Shown piece after piece: positions 42,420 through 53,521 of a stretch of DNA of 64,000 bases. The first letter of the stretch is position 1. Every line of letters begins with the position of its first letter. The notes under the pieces were generated by a model. The model searched no databases. It worked only from the letters and a program-made list of their open reading frames with translations, and was not told where the DNA came from. This DNA is from Valencia hispanica (lineage: Eukaryota > Chordata > Actinopteri > Cyprinodontiformes > Valenciidae): NCBI GenBank assembly GCA_963556495.2, contig OY747716.1:10201071-10265070 (forward strand). The letters run 5' to 3'. The translations under genes were made by a program, and so were the position numbers.

Positions 42420-43655
42420 ACTTTTGGCTTTTCTCCGGGTGCTCCGGTTTCCTTCTTTAGTCAAAGCAACATTCATAAGGTTTTTTTGAGATTCGTGTTT
42501 TTTTTCCTCCGGGTGCTCTGGTTTACATCTTGTAGTTAAAACAATGTCAACAAGGGTAATTTGAGATTCACTGATTTGTTGCATTTTTCTGGTTTCTTTT
42601 GGTTTTTTCTTGTCTTAAGGTCATCTATTTTAGCATAGCTGGTTATTTTTGTTTTTTCTCCGGGTGCTCCGGTTTCGTCCTCTTGACGAAACATTGGGAA
42701 TAATTTGACATTCAATTTGAGATTTTTGGGTTTGTTTGGGCTTCTTCAGTTTCCTTTGAAATTGTTCTTCTTGTTTTAAAATCATCTATTTTAGTATAGT
42801 TGTTTACTTTTGGTTTTTCTCCGGGTGCTCCGGTTTCCTTCTTTAGTCAAAGGAACATTCATAAGGTTTTTTTGAGATTCGTGTTTTTTTCCTCCGGGTG
42901 CTCTGGTTTACATCTTGTAGTTAAAACATTGTCAACAAGGGTAATTTGAGATTCACTGATTTGTTGCGTTTTTCTGGTTTCTTTTGGTTTTTTCTTGTCT
43001 TAAGGTCATCTATTTTAGCGTAGCTGGTTATTTTTGTTTTTTCTCCGGGTGCTCCGGTTTCGTCCTCTTGACGAAACAATGGGAATAATTTGACATTCAA
43101 TTTGAGATTTTTCTTCTTGTTTTAAAATCATTTATTTTAGTACAGTTGGTTAATTTTGTTTTTTCTCCGGGTGCTCCAGTTTCATACTCTTGTCATAACA
43201 ACATCCATAAGGTTAATTAGGAATTTTTGGGTTCATTCCGGGTTCTCCTTTGCTCTCTAATCATTGTTATGGTTTCCTTCACTAGTCCAGAACTCATCTA
43301 TTTTAGTATAGTTGATTATTTCTCTTCTGGTTGCTCCGGTTTTTATCCTCTAGTCAAAACTTCCACAAGGTTTATCTGAAATTCATGGTTTTTTTTCACT
43401 GGTCCAGAAATCATCTACTGTAGTATAGTTGGTTGTTTTTGGTTTCTCTCCGGGTACTCCGGTTTCCTCCTCTTACAAAACAGCATCCATAAGGTTAATT
43501 GCGATTATGGGTACGTTCTGGGTTCTCCTTTGTTCTCCTATTGGTCCAATGGTTTCCTCTATGAGTCCAGAAATCATATATTTTAGAAAACATTTATTTT
43601 CTTCTTTCGGGTGCTTTGGGTTTCTCATTTACTTTAAAAACATCCATATTAGGTT
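42420..43655 (+). repeat. Tandem array of a CTCCGGGTGCTCCGG unit
   Basis: The block CTCCGGGTGCTCCGGTTTC recurs at least nine times with variable following sequence (TCAAAACAACATCCATAAGG, TTTGAGATTC). A higher-order period of 386 bp is clear between 42433 and 42819. Units after 43130 are more degenerate. The seed resembles the CTCCGGTTTCCTCCCACAG segment of common vertebrate interspersed repeats. Confidence 0.8.
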
Positions 43656-43659
43656 CGTT

Positions 43660-44430
43660 GAAGAATATGCATGATGCTTAGCTGTCAGTTTCTTCTGGAA
43701 TGGTCTCTATGGTGCCGCATTTCACAACATTTGTTGTTGTCCTGTTGTCTACTCTTTTGGAGGCTGAATTAATGTTCTTCTGTGTTTGGGGATGGTGAAT
43801 GTTGCATGTTGATGATAGCGGTGTGTGTTTGAGGGCTTTGGGTGGGTTGTTTTTTTTATTTAAGCTTTTTTATCACTGTATGTTTTAAATTTGCACTCAC
43901 CAATCGTTTGTGGAATTTCTCTGTCTGCTGTTTTTAATTTGGGGGTTTACCCGCCGGGTCTTAAACCTTGTCTTCTATACACACACACACACACATGTTC
44001 ACACTTCCAACACGAATGCAGGCACAATATTTATTCATTTATTTGTATGCATATGTTTTATATGTTCGGATGTGTATCACTATATATATTCTTGTATTTT
44101 TTCCTTTCTGTATTTGTGTATATATGTATATGTGGATTAATGTTTATGGATGACTATATATTTATGTATATGTTTATAGAAATATGTGTTCTCGTTGTAT
44201 TTGCCATGAGTTGATGTCCTCTCAATGTTTTTTATGATTCCAGATCTTTCGCGATCCAGTGTTCCGGTGTTTTTTTCCCCCCACTTTCCTGTCTTCTCCA
44301 ACCCCGGTCAGTCGAAGCAGACGACTGCCCATCCTGAGCCTGGTTCTGCTAGAGGTCACTACCTTTTTAAAAGAAGGTGTTTTCTCTCCACTGTCGCCCC
44401 GTGCTTGCTCAGGATGGGGGATTGCATCGT
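43660..44430. other. No gene seen
   Basis: AT-rich with a CA run (43980-43996) and TATATGT-rich sequence. Frames here are short and low complexity. Confidence 0.3.
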
Positions 44431-44880
44431 AGCGAAGCTTTGATGCAATCGGCTGGTTTCCTCCCCTTCGAAGAATCGCCACCTTAACGTGGTGGAGGGG
44501 TTTGAGTACCCCCATGATCCTAAAAGTCTGTGTTGCCGGGGACTTTGACCTTTAGTGGGGTCTCCGATTGGCTTCAGGGGAGGGGTCACACCAAGAGCGA
44601 TTCATAGACTTAATGCAGTGAGACTTTAGAGAAGAGTCAACATCTCTTGGAATCAGCAGCCTCTTGGGTCCAGGTGTGGTGAGAAAGCTCCTGGGCCTGT
44701 AGAGCAACAGAAAACCCTTTCCATATGAATCTACCACAAGCAAGAAGGGACATTCAGATTGGTTCCATGTCAGCTGCATGGTAGGTGAAGGCAACAGGAA
44801 TAAATGAAATATACAACGTATATTAATTACTGTATGACGATACATATGACCTCCAGTTTTACATTGGACCTCATGCGTTT
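44430..44880 (+). repeat. LINE 5'-region-like fragment
   Basis: GAATCGCCACCTTAACGTGG and GGAGGGGTTTGAGTACCCCC, GTTGCCGGGGACTTTGACC and GGGTCACACCAAGAGCG are landmarks I recognise from the 5' part of a widespread fish LINE. No coding frame follows. Confidence 0.4.
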
Positions 44881-44918
44881 TTTCGTTTTTTCTTGTCACT
44901 AATGTTTCTCCCCAGCCT

Positions 44919-45552
44919 TGTCATGATGTTAGGTGTTTGTGTTGAGTTTCAGTTATATCATGTGCTTATTCAGTTCACCTTATCATTTTAGTTTACTCCT
45001 CTGTGTTAGATTCTGTTAAATTATACTTTAGGTATATAGTGTTACTTATTGTGGGCTTTGTCTTCAGTATTTTCACTTCCTATCTTTAGACATTCTCATC
45101 TTTTTCTTCCTTGTTCAGTCTTATCTGCTTTTTCCTCATTACTTGTCCCGTTAATTCTATCATACTTCATTTCTCTTCACTATAGTTCTCTGTCTAGTAA
45201 TTTCTTATATTTTGTTCTTGGCCTTCCTCTATGTTTCCTCCTTCCCATTTTTCCCATCTGCCCCAGCTGCTAATTGCCTCCACCTGTTTTCTCCCTCTCA
45301 CCTGCATCTCCTTCTCCCTAATTAGTCCTTAGCCTTCTCCCTGCCACTTGCACACCTCCTCAGTATATTTAAACCCTTCTCTGTCAGTCATTACTCGCTG
45401 GTTTGTCGTCAATCTTCCCTATCTGGTTCCTGTTTTTCTCTGTCACTGCATTTTCTGGTTTCCTGAGTTCTTAAGTTCATGTTCCTTTTTTTGTAATTAA
45501 ATCATTCTTATTTTATTCGCTGCATTTTGATTCTTTATACGCAAACATGACA
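44919..45552 (+). repeat. Solo LTR
   Basis: TGTCATGATGTTAG to GCAAACATGACA, flanked by AGCCT (44914-44918) and AGCTT (45553-45557), 4 of 5. CAGTATATTTAAACCC near 45360 is a TATA-like box, followed by CTCGCTGGTTTGTCGTC as in the copy at 15189, and GTAATTAAATC near 45495. Confidence 0.75.
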
Positions 45553-45634
45553 AGCTTTTGATTTTGATATGTGTCAATGTCACTTTTATTGTCCAGTGCA
45601 GCTAAAGTTTATTTGCCCATTTTACAGTTAAGTT

Positions 45635-45850
45635 GTATTTATTGCACTTTAACCAGTCAAGAGGAAGCCAAAGCGCTTTACACTACATTCAGTCATTCAA
45701 GCACACATTCACACGCTGATGGTGGTAAGCGTAATTTGTCGCCACAGCTGCCCCGGGGTATTGTGACGATGTGCAATGCTGCGCCACCGGCCCTCTGACC
45801 ACCACCAGCAGGCAAGGCAGGTGAAATGTCTTGCCCAAGGACACAACAAC
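45635..45850 (-). repeat. SINE tail, inverted
   Basis: AAAGCGCTTTACACTACATTC, CACATTCACACGCTGATGG and TTGCCCAAGGACACAAC are the reverse complement of the body and tail of the SINE type at 36055. Head missing or diverged. Confidence 0.6.
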
Positions 45851-46234
45851 CATTTAAATCAGATTAATCTATTAATCACATCTAAGTCTAAATATAACTT
45901 TTACACACTGATGCCTAATGTTGCTAATTTGCATCATACCAAAATGTAAATTTACAATTCAGCTTTTTAATATTTACTATGTTCAAATACATTTAGTTTA
46001 AAATCTACTTGACCCCTTCGTGGGGTCAACTAAAACTGTAAAAAAAGAATTAATTGTGTAAGAAATAATTCTGAGAAATTTGGATTATGACTAGAGGATT
46101 TGAATTTCTGAATAAAGAATGATTGGACAGGCCGATCACATAAACTTGAGTTTGTCAAACCCCCTGGCACCGAACAAGATTTGTTTTCCGGAATAGTCAA
46201 ATTGGATAAATGCAACTGTGATTTACTAATTTGT

Positions 46235-46420
46235 TGTGTGTTGGGTATCATGTGGTGTAGTGGTTATCACTGGTGCTCCATGTATGGAGGCCTCAGTCCT
46301 CGACAAGGTCATCCCAGGTTTAAGTCCCATACTTGTAAACTCTTGCTGCATGTCTTCCCCCCTTCTATTCTATCCCCTGTCGAAGGTGGCCACAATCTCT
46401 CATTAAAAAATGTTTAACGT
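46235..46420 (+). repeat. tRNA-derived SINE
   Basis: Head TGTGGTGTAGTGGTTATCAC has box A, then a box-B-like GGTTTAAGTCCC at tRNA spacing, followed by CTTGCTGCATGTCTTCCCCC and an ATTAAAAAATG tail. The tRNA fold is not kept, so it is a SINE and not a tRNA gene. Confidence 0.75.
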
Positions 46421-46669
46421 GCATATAGAAAGACAGAAATCTGCTGTTTCTCATTATGCAGCAGAACAAAACAGGTGACCAAGTAATATCCTGAAAATAA
46501 ATGTCTTGTTGGATCTGATTTTTTTTTTTTTTAAGTGACCCAAAAGTAATTTTTAAAATTCCCCACAATGCTAATTGTTAGCACATAAGTTGTTTATGAT
46601 AAAAGACACTTTACAAGTCGCCCCAGCAATAAAAAAGTATTAACAAAAAATGAAAGTTTTTTTGGGTCT

Positions 46670-47625
46670 TTAAAGTGTAACTGAACCCCCTGAAAAATCA
46701 TAACCCCGCCCCCAAACAACATTTGAAAAATTCTACAAAGTGGGCGGTGCCAGGAAGCACGGAGGGGTATTGCCAAGTATGGAGGATGAGCAGAGGGGGC
46801 AACGTGGAGGTGTGTTCAGGAGGACAATGACAGCTCGCTTAATGTGACACTGAAACATGGACAGTGACCAAAGCAACGTTGGCAGTTTTGCGACTGATCG
46901 ATCTGATCGACGTTCATCTGTTTTGAACGTTAGCCTATGTTAGCATTACCACTCAGAGACTGGACTCCTCCTGTCTCCCTCGGCCTCAGCAGCACCGAGC
47001 TTGGCTCGCTTGGCTGGCTCGGCGCCCTGAACCAGCGGTTCTCCTCCACCGTCACCAGGGATAGAGAGGTAGAGGGAGGCTTTATGGAGCCCAGCGGCCG
47101 CGAGCCGTATCAATTCGAGCCGCTGGCTCGGGGCGCTGAGTCAGCGCTGCCCGAGGCTGGCGCTGCTGCTGAGGGAGAGAGAGACAGGATGGGTCCAGTC
47201 TCTGAGTGGTAATGCTAACGTTCAAAACAGTTATGTTAGCTATGCTAACTAAGTGCTAATGTAATAATAATGGTAACCTGAAAAACGCAATCCAACTCCA
47301 AACTCGCCACGGGGGGGCGGTATGTCTGATCGTTTTATACCCAAACCCACGGGGCGTGTCTGTGAGACCATGGCTGCTGTGACACAGTCAATGCCTGTGA
47401 CGTAGAGATGTACCGCTCTCCACCAATCACAAAATTCGATTGCAGTAGCCACCGTTCAACCCTAAGTGGGCAGCACTAAGACGTTTTTAGACCAAGTGTA
47501 GAATTTAACAAGTTTACACCAAAATGTAAAAAAATCCCCAGAAACTGAAAGATTGCATTGGTAAAGACCCATTTATACAGTTTAGAAGCAAAACAAAGTT
47601 GTTTTGGGGTTTAGTTACTCTTTAA
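46670..47625. mobile_element. Kolobok/T2-like DNA transposon, copy B (inverted relative to copy A)
   Basis: TTAA at 46670-46673 and 47622-47625, with inverted ends TTAAAGTGTAACTGAACCCC and TTAAAGAGTAACTAAACCCC. It aligns in reverse with 272-1544 and lacks that copy's hAT MITE. It keeps an open 91-codon frame at 46937-47212. Copies A and B lie 45 kb apart in opposite orientation. Confidence 0.7.
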
Positions 47626-47892
47626 GCAAAATGGTATTGAAGGTGAGGTTAGTTGAAATTGGAACATTTAATAGCACTTAAAAAATTATTTTAGTAGAGC
47701 ATTCCCTCCATTCATGCTCAAGCTCTCACACCCAGTTTTCCAATTCCTGACTAATACATATTTTAACTCCTAATTCTGGATGAGATGTGATCACTTGCAA
47801 ATGATTTATGCTTTGTCTAACTGATGTCAGTACAGCAACAGTTCAGTATGCACAAATGTGCCTTTAGAATCTGAAAATACTTTTTTGTCTAG

Positions 47893-47991
47893 GAAGTCTG
47901 AATGTGGTGCAGAAGCTGCTCTTTCAAGATTCCCATGACTTTCTGTGCTTTGGTAACACAATCATCAAGGTTTACCTTCTCCACTTCTGGA
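47893..47991 (-). CDS. Candidate terminal exon, unidentified gene
   Basis: On the minus strand, after an acceptor-like CCTTTTAAATCCAG, a frame reads EVEKVNLDDCVTKAQKVMGI then LKEQLLHHIQTS and TAG. It looks like helical protein sequence with ordinary codon use, but I cannot name the family. The opposite strand also has an acceptor/donor-bounded open stretch in this place (47893-47949), so the case is weak. Confidence 0.25.
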
Positions 47992-48643
47992 TTTAAAAGG
48001 AACAACGCACCAGTTTATTTGCGTTTACTGTGTGCACGGTGCAGCACAGTTGCCACTGTTCATGGTCACTCCGGCAGTAATTTAAGTGAGATTGCACGTT
48101 ATGATTACACTGTAATCACAGAGGAAGAGGAGAATTCATTACGGCCTCTAGAGTGAGCAATGGTTACTTCAGAATCCAATTAAATAAAGCAAACACAGTG
48201 CATCAGTTACCAGGAGCAAGCTGCCTGCGCTCACTTCACACTGTGAGGACTAACATGCGCTCCACATGGAGGGGGCTAAAACCAGAAGTGTATGATGAGC
48301 ACTTCAGAGCCAGTCACATGACTGACTTTGCTTTGATGTTTGTGCTTCTTGTGAGCAAAGCCTCCATGCAGAGAGAAAGAGAGCGAGCGAGAGAGGGGGG
48401 AGTTAAGGATGAGTTTATTTGGCAATCATTCCCATAAACAGAAACTGTTTATGGCTCTTCTGAGACGGTTCTCACGTGGCTGTGGCTCTCTGCAAATGTA
48501 TCTGAAATATCATTTGCTTTGAGAAGTGGCTCCCATAAACAAAACATTTGTAATGGTTATGTTGCAGAGTTTTAATATGTGGTTCTGGAATCGACTGTAC
48601 AAACGGCAATGATCAGATCGTTTTAAGTTCCCTTTAGTTTCAG

Positions 48644-48718
48644 TTTCCTGGGGTCAGAGATAATCCCGAGCTGAAATCCAAGAAGAGGAGCTTGGGATAT
48701 GCGACCATTTTCATCCAG
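48644..48718 (+). CDS. Candidate internal exon, unidentified gene
   Basis: A 75-bp frame bounded by an acceptor CTTTAGTTTCAG and a donor GTGGGT reads FPGVRDNPELKSKKRSLGYA-TIFIQ with no stops. Phase 0 at both ends. No partner exons found and the family is not recognised. Confidence 0.22.
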
Positions 48719-48744
48719 GTGGGTAAGGATCCTAGTGTACAACA

Positions 48745-48930
48745 ATTCATTCTGTACTCTGGTGATGTACACTGGTGATGGTAAGCTACAGTGTAGCCAT
48801 AGCTGCCCTGGGAAAACTGACTAACTGCCATACAATTGGCACCTTAGATGGTCAGAGCAGGGGTTCGAATCGCCAACACACTGGTTACATTACGAACTCT
48901 TACCTCCTCAGCCACCCTCATCATGTAAGA
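48745..48930 (-). repeat. tRNA-derived SINE, inverted
   Basis: On the minus strand: box A in GTGGCTGAGGAGGTAAGAG, box B in CGATTCGAACCCC at tRNA spacing, then GGTGCCAATTGTATGGCAG and CCCAGGGCAGCTATGGCTAC, a body like that at 3160. Tail lost. Confidence 0.65.
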
Positions 48931-50125
48931 GTTAGTACAGGATTCCTACTGAATTCACCGACGTTCCATTCCATTTATTCCATTTTATTTCCAAAGGACT
49001 TTAAAAACAAGCTGACCAAAGTGCTGTACAACAACAAAAAAAACAAGCACAGCACGGTTTTTTGGTAAATTGTAGCATACATACTGATAATAACTGATGT
49101 TTTAGATGAATTTATTGGCTTTTTATCAAGTTTTGGCGTTATACAGCATAATGCTGGACCAAAGCATTGGATAGTATGTCTCTTTCTTGATGTTCATTTC
49201 TAGAGGCCTTCTTATTGTTTCTAAGTCCATTCCTGATGAGGATGTTTCTGACTTTTTTAATCTGTTTTAGGCCTTGTCCACACGTAGCTGTGTATCTCAC
49301 AAAAAGAATACATTTTTCTACGATTTGGCCTGTCATCCACACAAGCGCATATTTAGGGCACCAAAAACAATTCTTTGTAAAAACTCAGACCAAAGTGAAT
49401 ATTTGCGTTTTCTACGTTTTAAGCGTGTGGACAGAAAGAGCTGGATCTTTAGGTTTCGGAATGTCACTGTATGTGAGAAAAATGCTCTGAAATCACATGT
49501 ATGACCTGTGTTTACACTCAGAAATGGCATTTATGCCATCAGAGCTGTGCTGGCATTATCAATTGTCCAAGCGCTTTTTGCTTACTTGTTTTTACAAGCT
49601 CAATTACTGCTTTATAATACATTTTAGAAAGTAGAAAGTTACTCTAAGTCAGTGTTTCTCAAACAATGGCACGAGCCCCACTGCAGGTGGGGCGTGACAT
49701 CAACGGGATTTAAATAGTTTTTCCCCCTAGATTCTGTCGTTCAAAATGTTTCACTGCACTGTCAATTAAATCAACCAGCTCCCCCCTCTCACAAAATTAA
49801 ACACACCCAAATAAATTAGCAATTGTGATCATCATAGTAAACAGAACCGGGACCTGGAACATCGGGCTGGGAGTTTGACGTTGGAATATATCGCAGCAGA
49901 ACAAAACAAGCTGAAGTAGCCGCATTATCAGAGATTCCATCTACAAAATGTACAAATATCTAAAAAGATCAGGGAACGTTTCAGAGTCAGAGAAGTCACA
50001 CGGTTAACCACGGAGGAAATACAGGGAAGAGTATCTTGCTCTTAATTTTTATTTTTTATTTTTTTGTATTTTTGAAAGCTTTGTAAATTTGATAAAACTA
50101 CAACTTTTATTTTCTCCAACTGTGA

Positions 50126-52015
50126 GCTGAAGTTCTACATGTAGCAACCAGTGACCTGAAGGAACTGCTAAACAAGAAAAAAAGAGCCTTCAGGGAGGGA
50201 GACAGGGAATTACTGAGGAGTATACAGAAGCAACTTAAGGTCAAGATCAGAGACAGCAAGGAGGCATACAGGAAGAAGCTGGAGAACAAACTACAGAGGA
50301 ACAATATCAGAGATGTCTGGTCAGGAATGAGAAAGATCACAGGTTTTAAGGACAGGAAAGATTGGATAGATGGAAGTCTGGACAGAGCCAATGAACTGAA
50401 CACATTCTTCAACAGGTTCAGTTCAGGAACTAGCTCAGCATCCCCCTCTCCTGTTCCCAGCCAAACAGACATCCCACTATCCTCTGATCAACAGCTTTCC
50501 TGTTACACCTCGGATGTTTTATCCTTCACCTCAGCCATGGACTCTTCTAATTCCACAAGTTTGACTTCAACCAAGTCAGGAAATGCTGCTACCCCCTTTG
50601 CCTCCCCCTCCCACTTGTCTGTCTCCAAAAGTCAGGTGAAGAGGCAGCTGGAGAAACTGAACCGGAACAAGGCTGCAGGTCCAGATGGTGTCAGCCCCAG
50701 AGTCCTGAAGGCCTGTGCAGAGCAGCTCTGTGGGATTCTGCAGCACCTCTTCAACCTTAGCTTAACTCAGGAGAAGGTCCCAGTGTTGTGGAAGACATCC
50801 TGCCTTGTTCCAGTACCCAAAAGAACTCACCCATCAGTCATCAATGACTATAGACCCGTTGCCCTGACATCCCACATCATGAAGGTCCTGGAGAGACTCC
50901 TGTTGGCACCCCTGAGTAAGCAAACAAGAACGTATCAGGACCCACTGCAGTTTGCTTATCGCTGTGGAGTTGGAGTTGAAGATGCCATCATCCACCTACT
51001 TCAACCAACCCACTGTCATCTGGACAAAGCAGGCAGCAATGTGAGGATCATGTTCTTTGATTTCTCTAGTGCATTTAACACAATTCAGCCTGATTTGCTT
51101 TGTCAGAAACTCCTGAAGACACAGGTGGAGCCCTCAACAATCGCCTGGATCAATGACTACCTGACCAACAGACCACAATTTGTGAGACTGAAGAATTGTG
51201 TGTCAAACCAGGTGGTCAGCAGCACAGGAGCACCACAGGGGACCGTACTCTCACCATTCCTTTTTACTCTGTACACCTCAGACTTCCAGTACAAATCAGA
51301 GACCTGTCATCTGCAGAAATACTCAGATGACTCTGCAATTGTCGGGTGTATCAGAGATGGACAAGAAGCTGAATACAGAGAGTTGGTGGACCGCTTTGTG
51401 ACATGGTGTGGAAACAATCGTCTCACCTTGAATGTGAACAAAACAAAGGAGATGATTGTAGATTTCAGAAGAAACAGGGATAAGTCAAACACTGTTTCCA
51501 TCATGGGAGAAGAAGTGGAGGTGGTTGAGGAGTATAAATACCTCGGAGTTCACCTTGACAACAGACTGGACTGGAGGCGCAACAGTGAAGCCGTCTACAA
51601 GAAGGGACAGAGCAGACTGTACTTCTTGAGGAAGCTTAGGTCCTTCAAGGTTTGCAGCAAGATGCTGCAGATCTTCTACAAGTCTGTTGTGGAGAGTGTA
51701 ATCTCTTCAGCCGTCATCTGTTGGGGTAGCAGCATCAGAGCCAGGGATTTAAAAAGGCTAAACAACCTGATAAAGAAGGCTGGTTCTGTTCTTGGGACAA
51801 CTGTGGAAAATCTGGAGATGATAATGCAAAGAAGGATTCTTCATAAAATCAAAAAAATTATGGACAACCCTGAGCATCCTCTTCATGAGACAGTCACACA
51901 ACAACAGAGCATCTTCAGTCGGAGGCTTCTTCAGTTTCGCTGCAATACAGACCGCTACAGGAAATCCTTCCTGCCCACAGCCATCATTATCTACAACAAC
52001 TCCTTAAAGAATTGA
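50126..52015 (+). pseudogene. L2-type LINE ORF2, 5' truncated, RT frame open
   Basis: An open frame of about 630 codons starts within the linker before the RT (DLKELLNKKKRAFREGDREL). RT landmarks: NKAAGPDGVSPRVLK, NDYRPVALTSHIMKVLE, FFDFSSAFNTIQP (first catalytic Asp), STGAPQGTVLSPFLF, QKYSDDSAIV (catalytic pair), LTLNVNKTKEMIVDF and YKYLGVHLD. The C-terminal region ends normally at 52015. The endonuclease domain is missing because of 5' truncation, the usual fate of LINE insertions. The long undamaged frame points to recent insertion. An ATG at 50327 would give 562 residues. Confidence 0.85.
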
Positions 52016-52092
52016 TTATATGAGCTATACCAACACTTAATTTCCCTCTGGGATCAATAAAGTATTTTTGAATTTGAATTTGAATTTGAACT
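52016..52092 (+). repeat. L2 3' UTR and (GAATTT)n tail
   Basis: TTTCCCTCTGGGATCAATAAAG followed by four GAATTT-type units. The same 3' end is seen inverted at 61125-61190. Confidence 0.8.
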
Positions 52093-52879
52093 ACTGACAG
52101 CATATATTTATGAGCCGGTTTTATAACAGTGCGCAACCCCTTTTTTCCAACTAATTTATACCCTAAAAAACTTGTAGACTGACTCGGCTATTTGAATAAA
52201 TAAAACACTTTAAAATTCAGGCGTGGTCACCATTCTGTTGGGGCAATAAAAGCATGGTGGGCTTGTCTATGCTCCTTTGTCCAAAGTGGGTAATGATAAA
52301 ACAAGTTTGAGAAACACTGCTCTAAGTGGATAGGATTTGGGGGAACTACTGCCCCCTACTGGTTTGGTATGTCTATGAATGTGCTTAACAATGCACTTAT
52401 ACGGTAAGGTGTGGAGAGATTTAAAAAAATATATTTTTAAACGCGGTGGTGAGGAAATTCGTTTAAAAAACAAATAGTATTGACGTATGGTAAAAACAGC
52501 GTTGTCCCAAATTTGGGAAAAGACACCACATCTGTTCAGAAACTAAATGAATTCAGAGAAAGATATTCTTACTGTTGAATAAATGCTCAGAGATTTTTAA
52601 TCTAATTTTTAAAAATTATTTCTATTCTTTTCATCCAAATTTGAATAGCTTCTGCACTAGCTCCTTTTCTGGCCTATTTCAAGCAAACATTTCTATCAAA
52701 TTGTATGCCAGCTAAGTAAGTAGAACTTTTTTGATATAGAACTTTCAAGATAAAAATCACAAAATGCTTTGACAAACAGAAAAATATACACAAGACAAGG
52801 TTAAACAAAACCAGATTTTAAAATAACCATTTTTAGCTGGCCTGTAAAGAAAACCATTGAGTTATTCCCTGATGCAGAG

Positions 52880-53150
52880 ATTGTCACTTTTTATTCATTT
52901 AATTGAAGAGCATTTTCAGCCATTCAGAATTTAATTAAAACCAGGCATTTTAGTGAAATATGCAGCTCCGAAACTTCATTAGGAAGAAAATAAATATAAA
53001 GCTGGATATAATCTGCATAACAATGGTAAGAGATATCCTTAAATGAAGACAAATTGGGACCAAGAGGGAGCAGAGAAAGTAAAAATGGCCCTAGGATGGA
53101 ACCCTGAGGAACACCAAACTGAATGAGACACAAGGGGGATCTATAGGTAG
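52880..53150 (-). pseudogene. CR1/L2-type LINE RT fragment
   Basis: The minus-strand frame at 53133-52924 contains GVPQGSILGPFLLSLLPLG and HCYADYIQLYIYF. The catalytic YADD is changed to YADY. Truncated at both ends. Confidence 0.7.
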
Positions 53151-53428
53151 ATGTGGCTAATGAGACTGATTACGTTTTCGTAGATCATTTATTCCCACCG
53201 CTGTGAAGCTCTATATCTCCACTCTTTAACTGCTGTTGGCTCATCACTATCACCGGCTCAGTACAACATCCCATTGTGTATTGTATATTTATATTTACGC
53301 ATGTACAGTTCTATTTGTAAACTAATTTTTTGTATTTTCTTCTACTTATTTCATCTTCCACCAGTGTTATATTGCTCTGTCTTTTACCTCTGCACCTTAT
53401 TCCTTTATTTGTTATGTATGCTGCCATA

Positions 53429-53429
<1 letters not shown>

Positions 53430-53501
<72 letters not shown>
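53430..53501. repeat. (AT)n microsatellite at the 3' edge of the L1
   Basis: About 72 bp of pure AT lying within 20 bp of the L1 3' end. Confidence 0.95.
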
Positions 53502-53502
<1 letters not shown>

Positions 53503-53521
53503 TTAGGGGGAAGTGGCTGTA

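Larger units (their letters stand above)
49650..52319. mobile_element. hAT transposon carrying a nested L2 LINE
   Basis: Perfect 15-bp inverted ends CAGTGTTTCTCAAAC and an exact 8-bp target duplication CTCTAAGT (49642-49649 and 52320-52327). After removing the L2 piece (about 50105-52090), some 680 bp of hAT sequence is left without a transposase, so it is non-autonomous. Confidence 0.92.
49268..52490 (+). mobile_element. MITE, family with TAGGCC ends, copy 2 (split by a hAT element)
   Basis: Left end TAGGCCTTGTCCACACGTAG. 49268-49649 and 52328-52480 together align with the reverse complement of 14275-14815. The right terminus is diverged or lost near 52490. The interruption lies in the stretch GAAAGTTACTCTAAGTGGATAGG, which is continuous in the other copy. 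Confidence 0.75.

Noticed and set aside
44552..44899. 115-codon minus frame
   Set aside because: No domain or splice signals; it lies in a LINE-like fragment.
46235..46310. tRNA gene (also 30620-30690, 36055-36130 and 48850-48930)
   Set aside because: Box A and B are present but the stems do not pair and SINE bodies or tails follow, so these are tRNA-derived SINEs or promoter relics.
50107..50472. 121-codon minus frame
   Set aside because: Antisense shadow of the L2 ORF.
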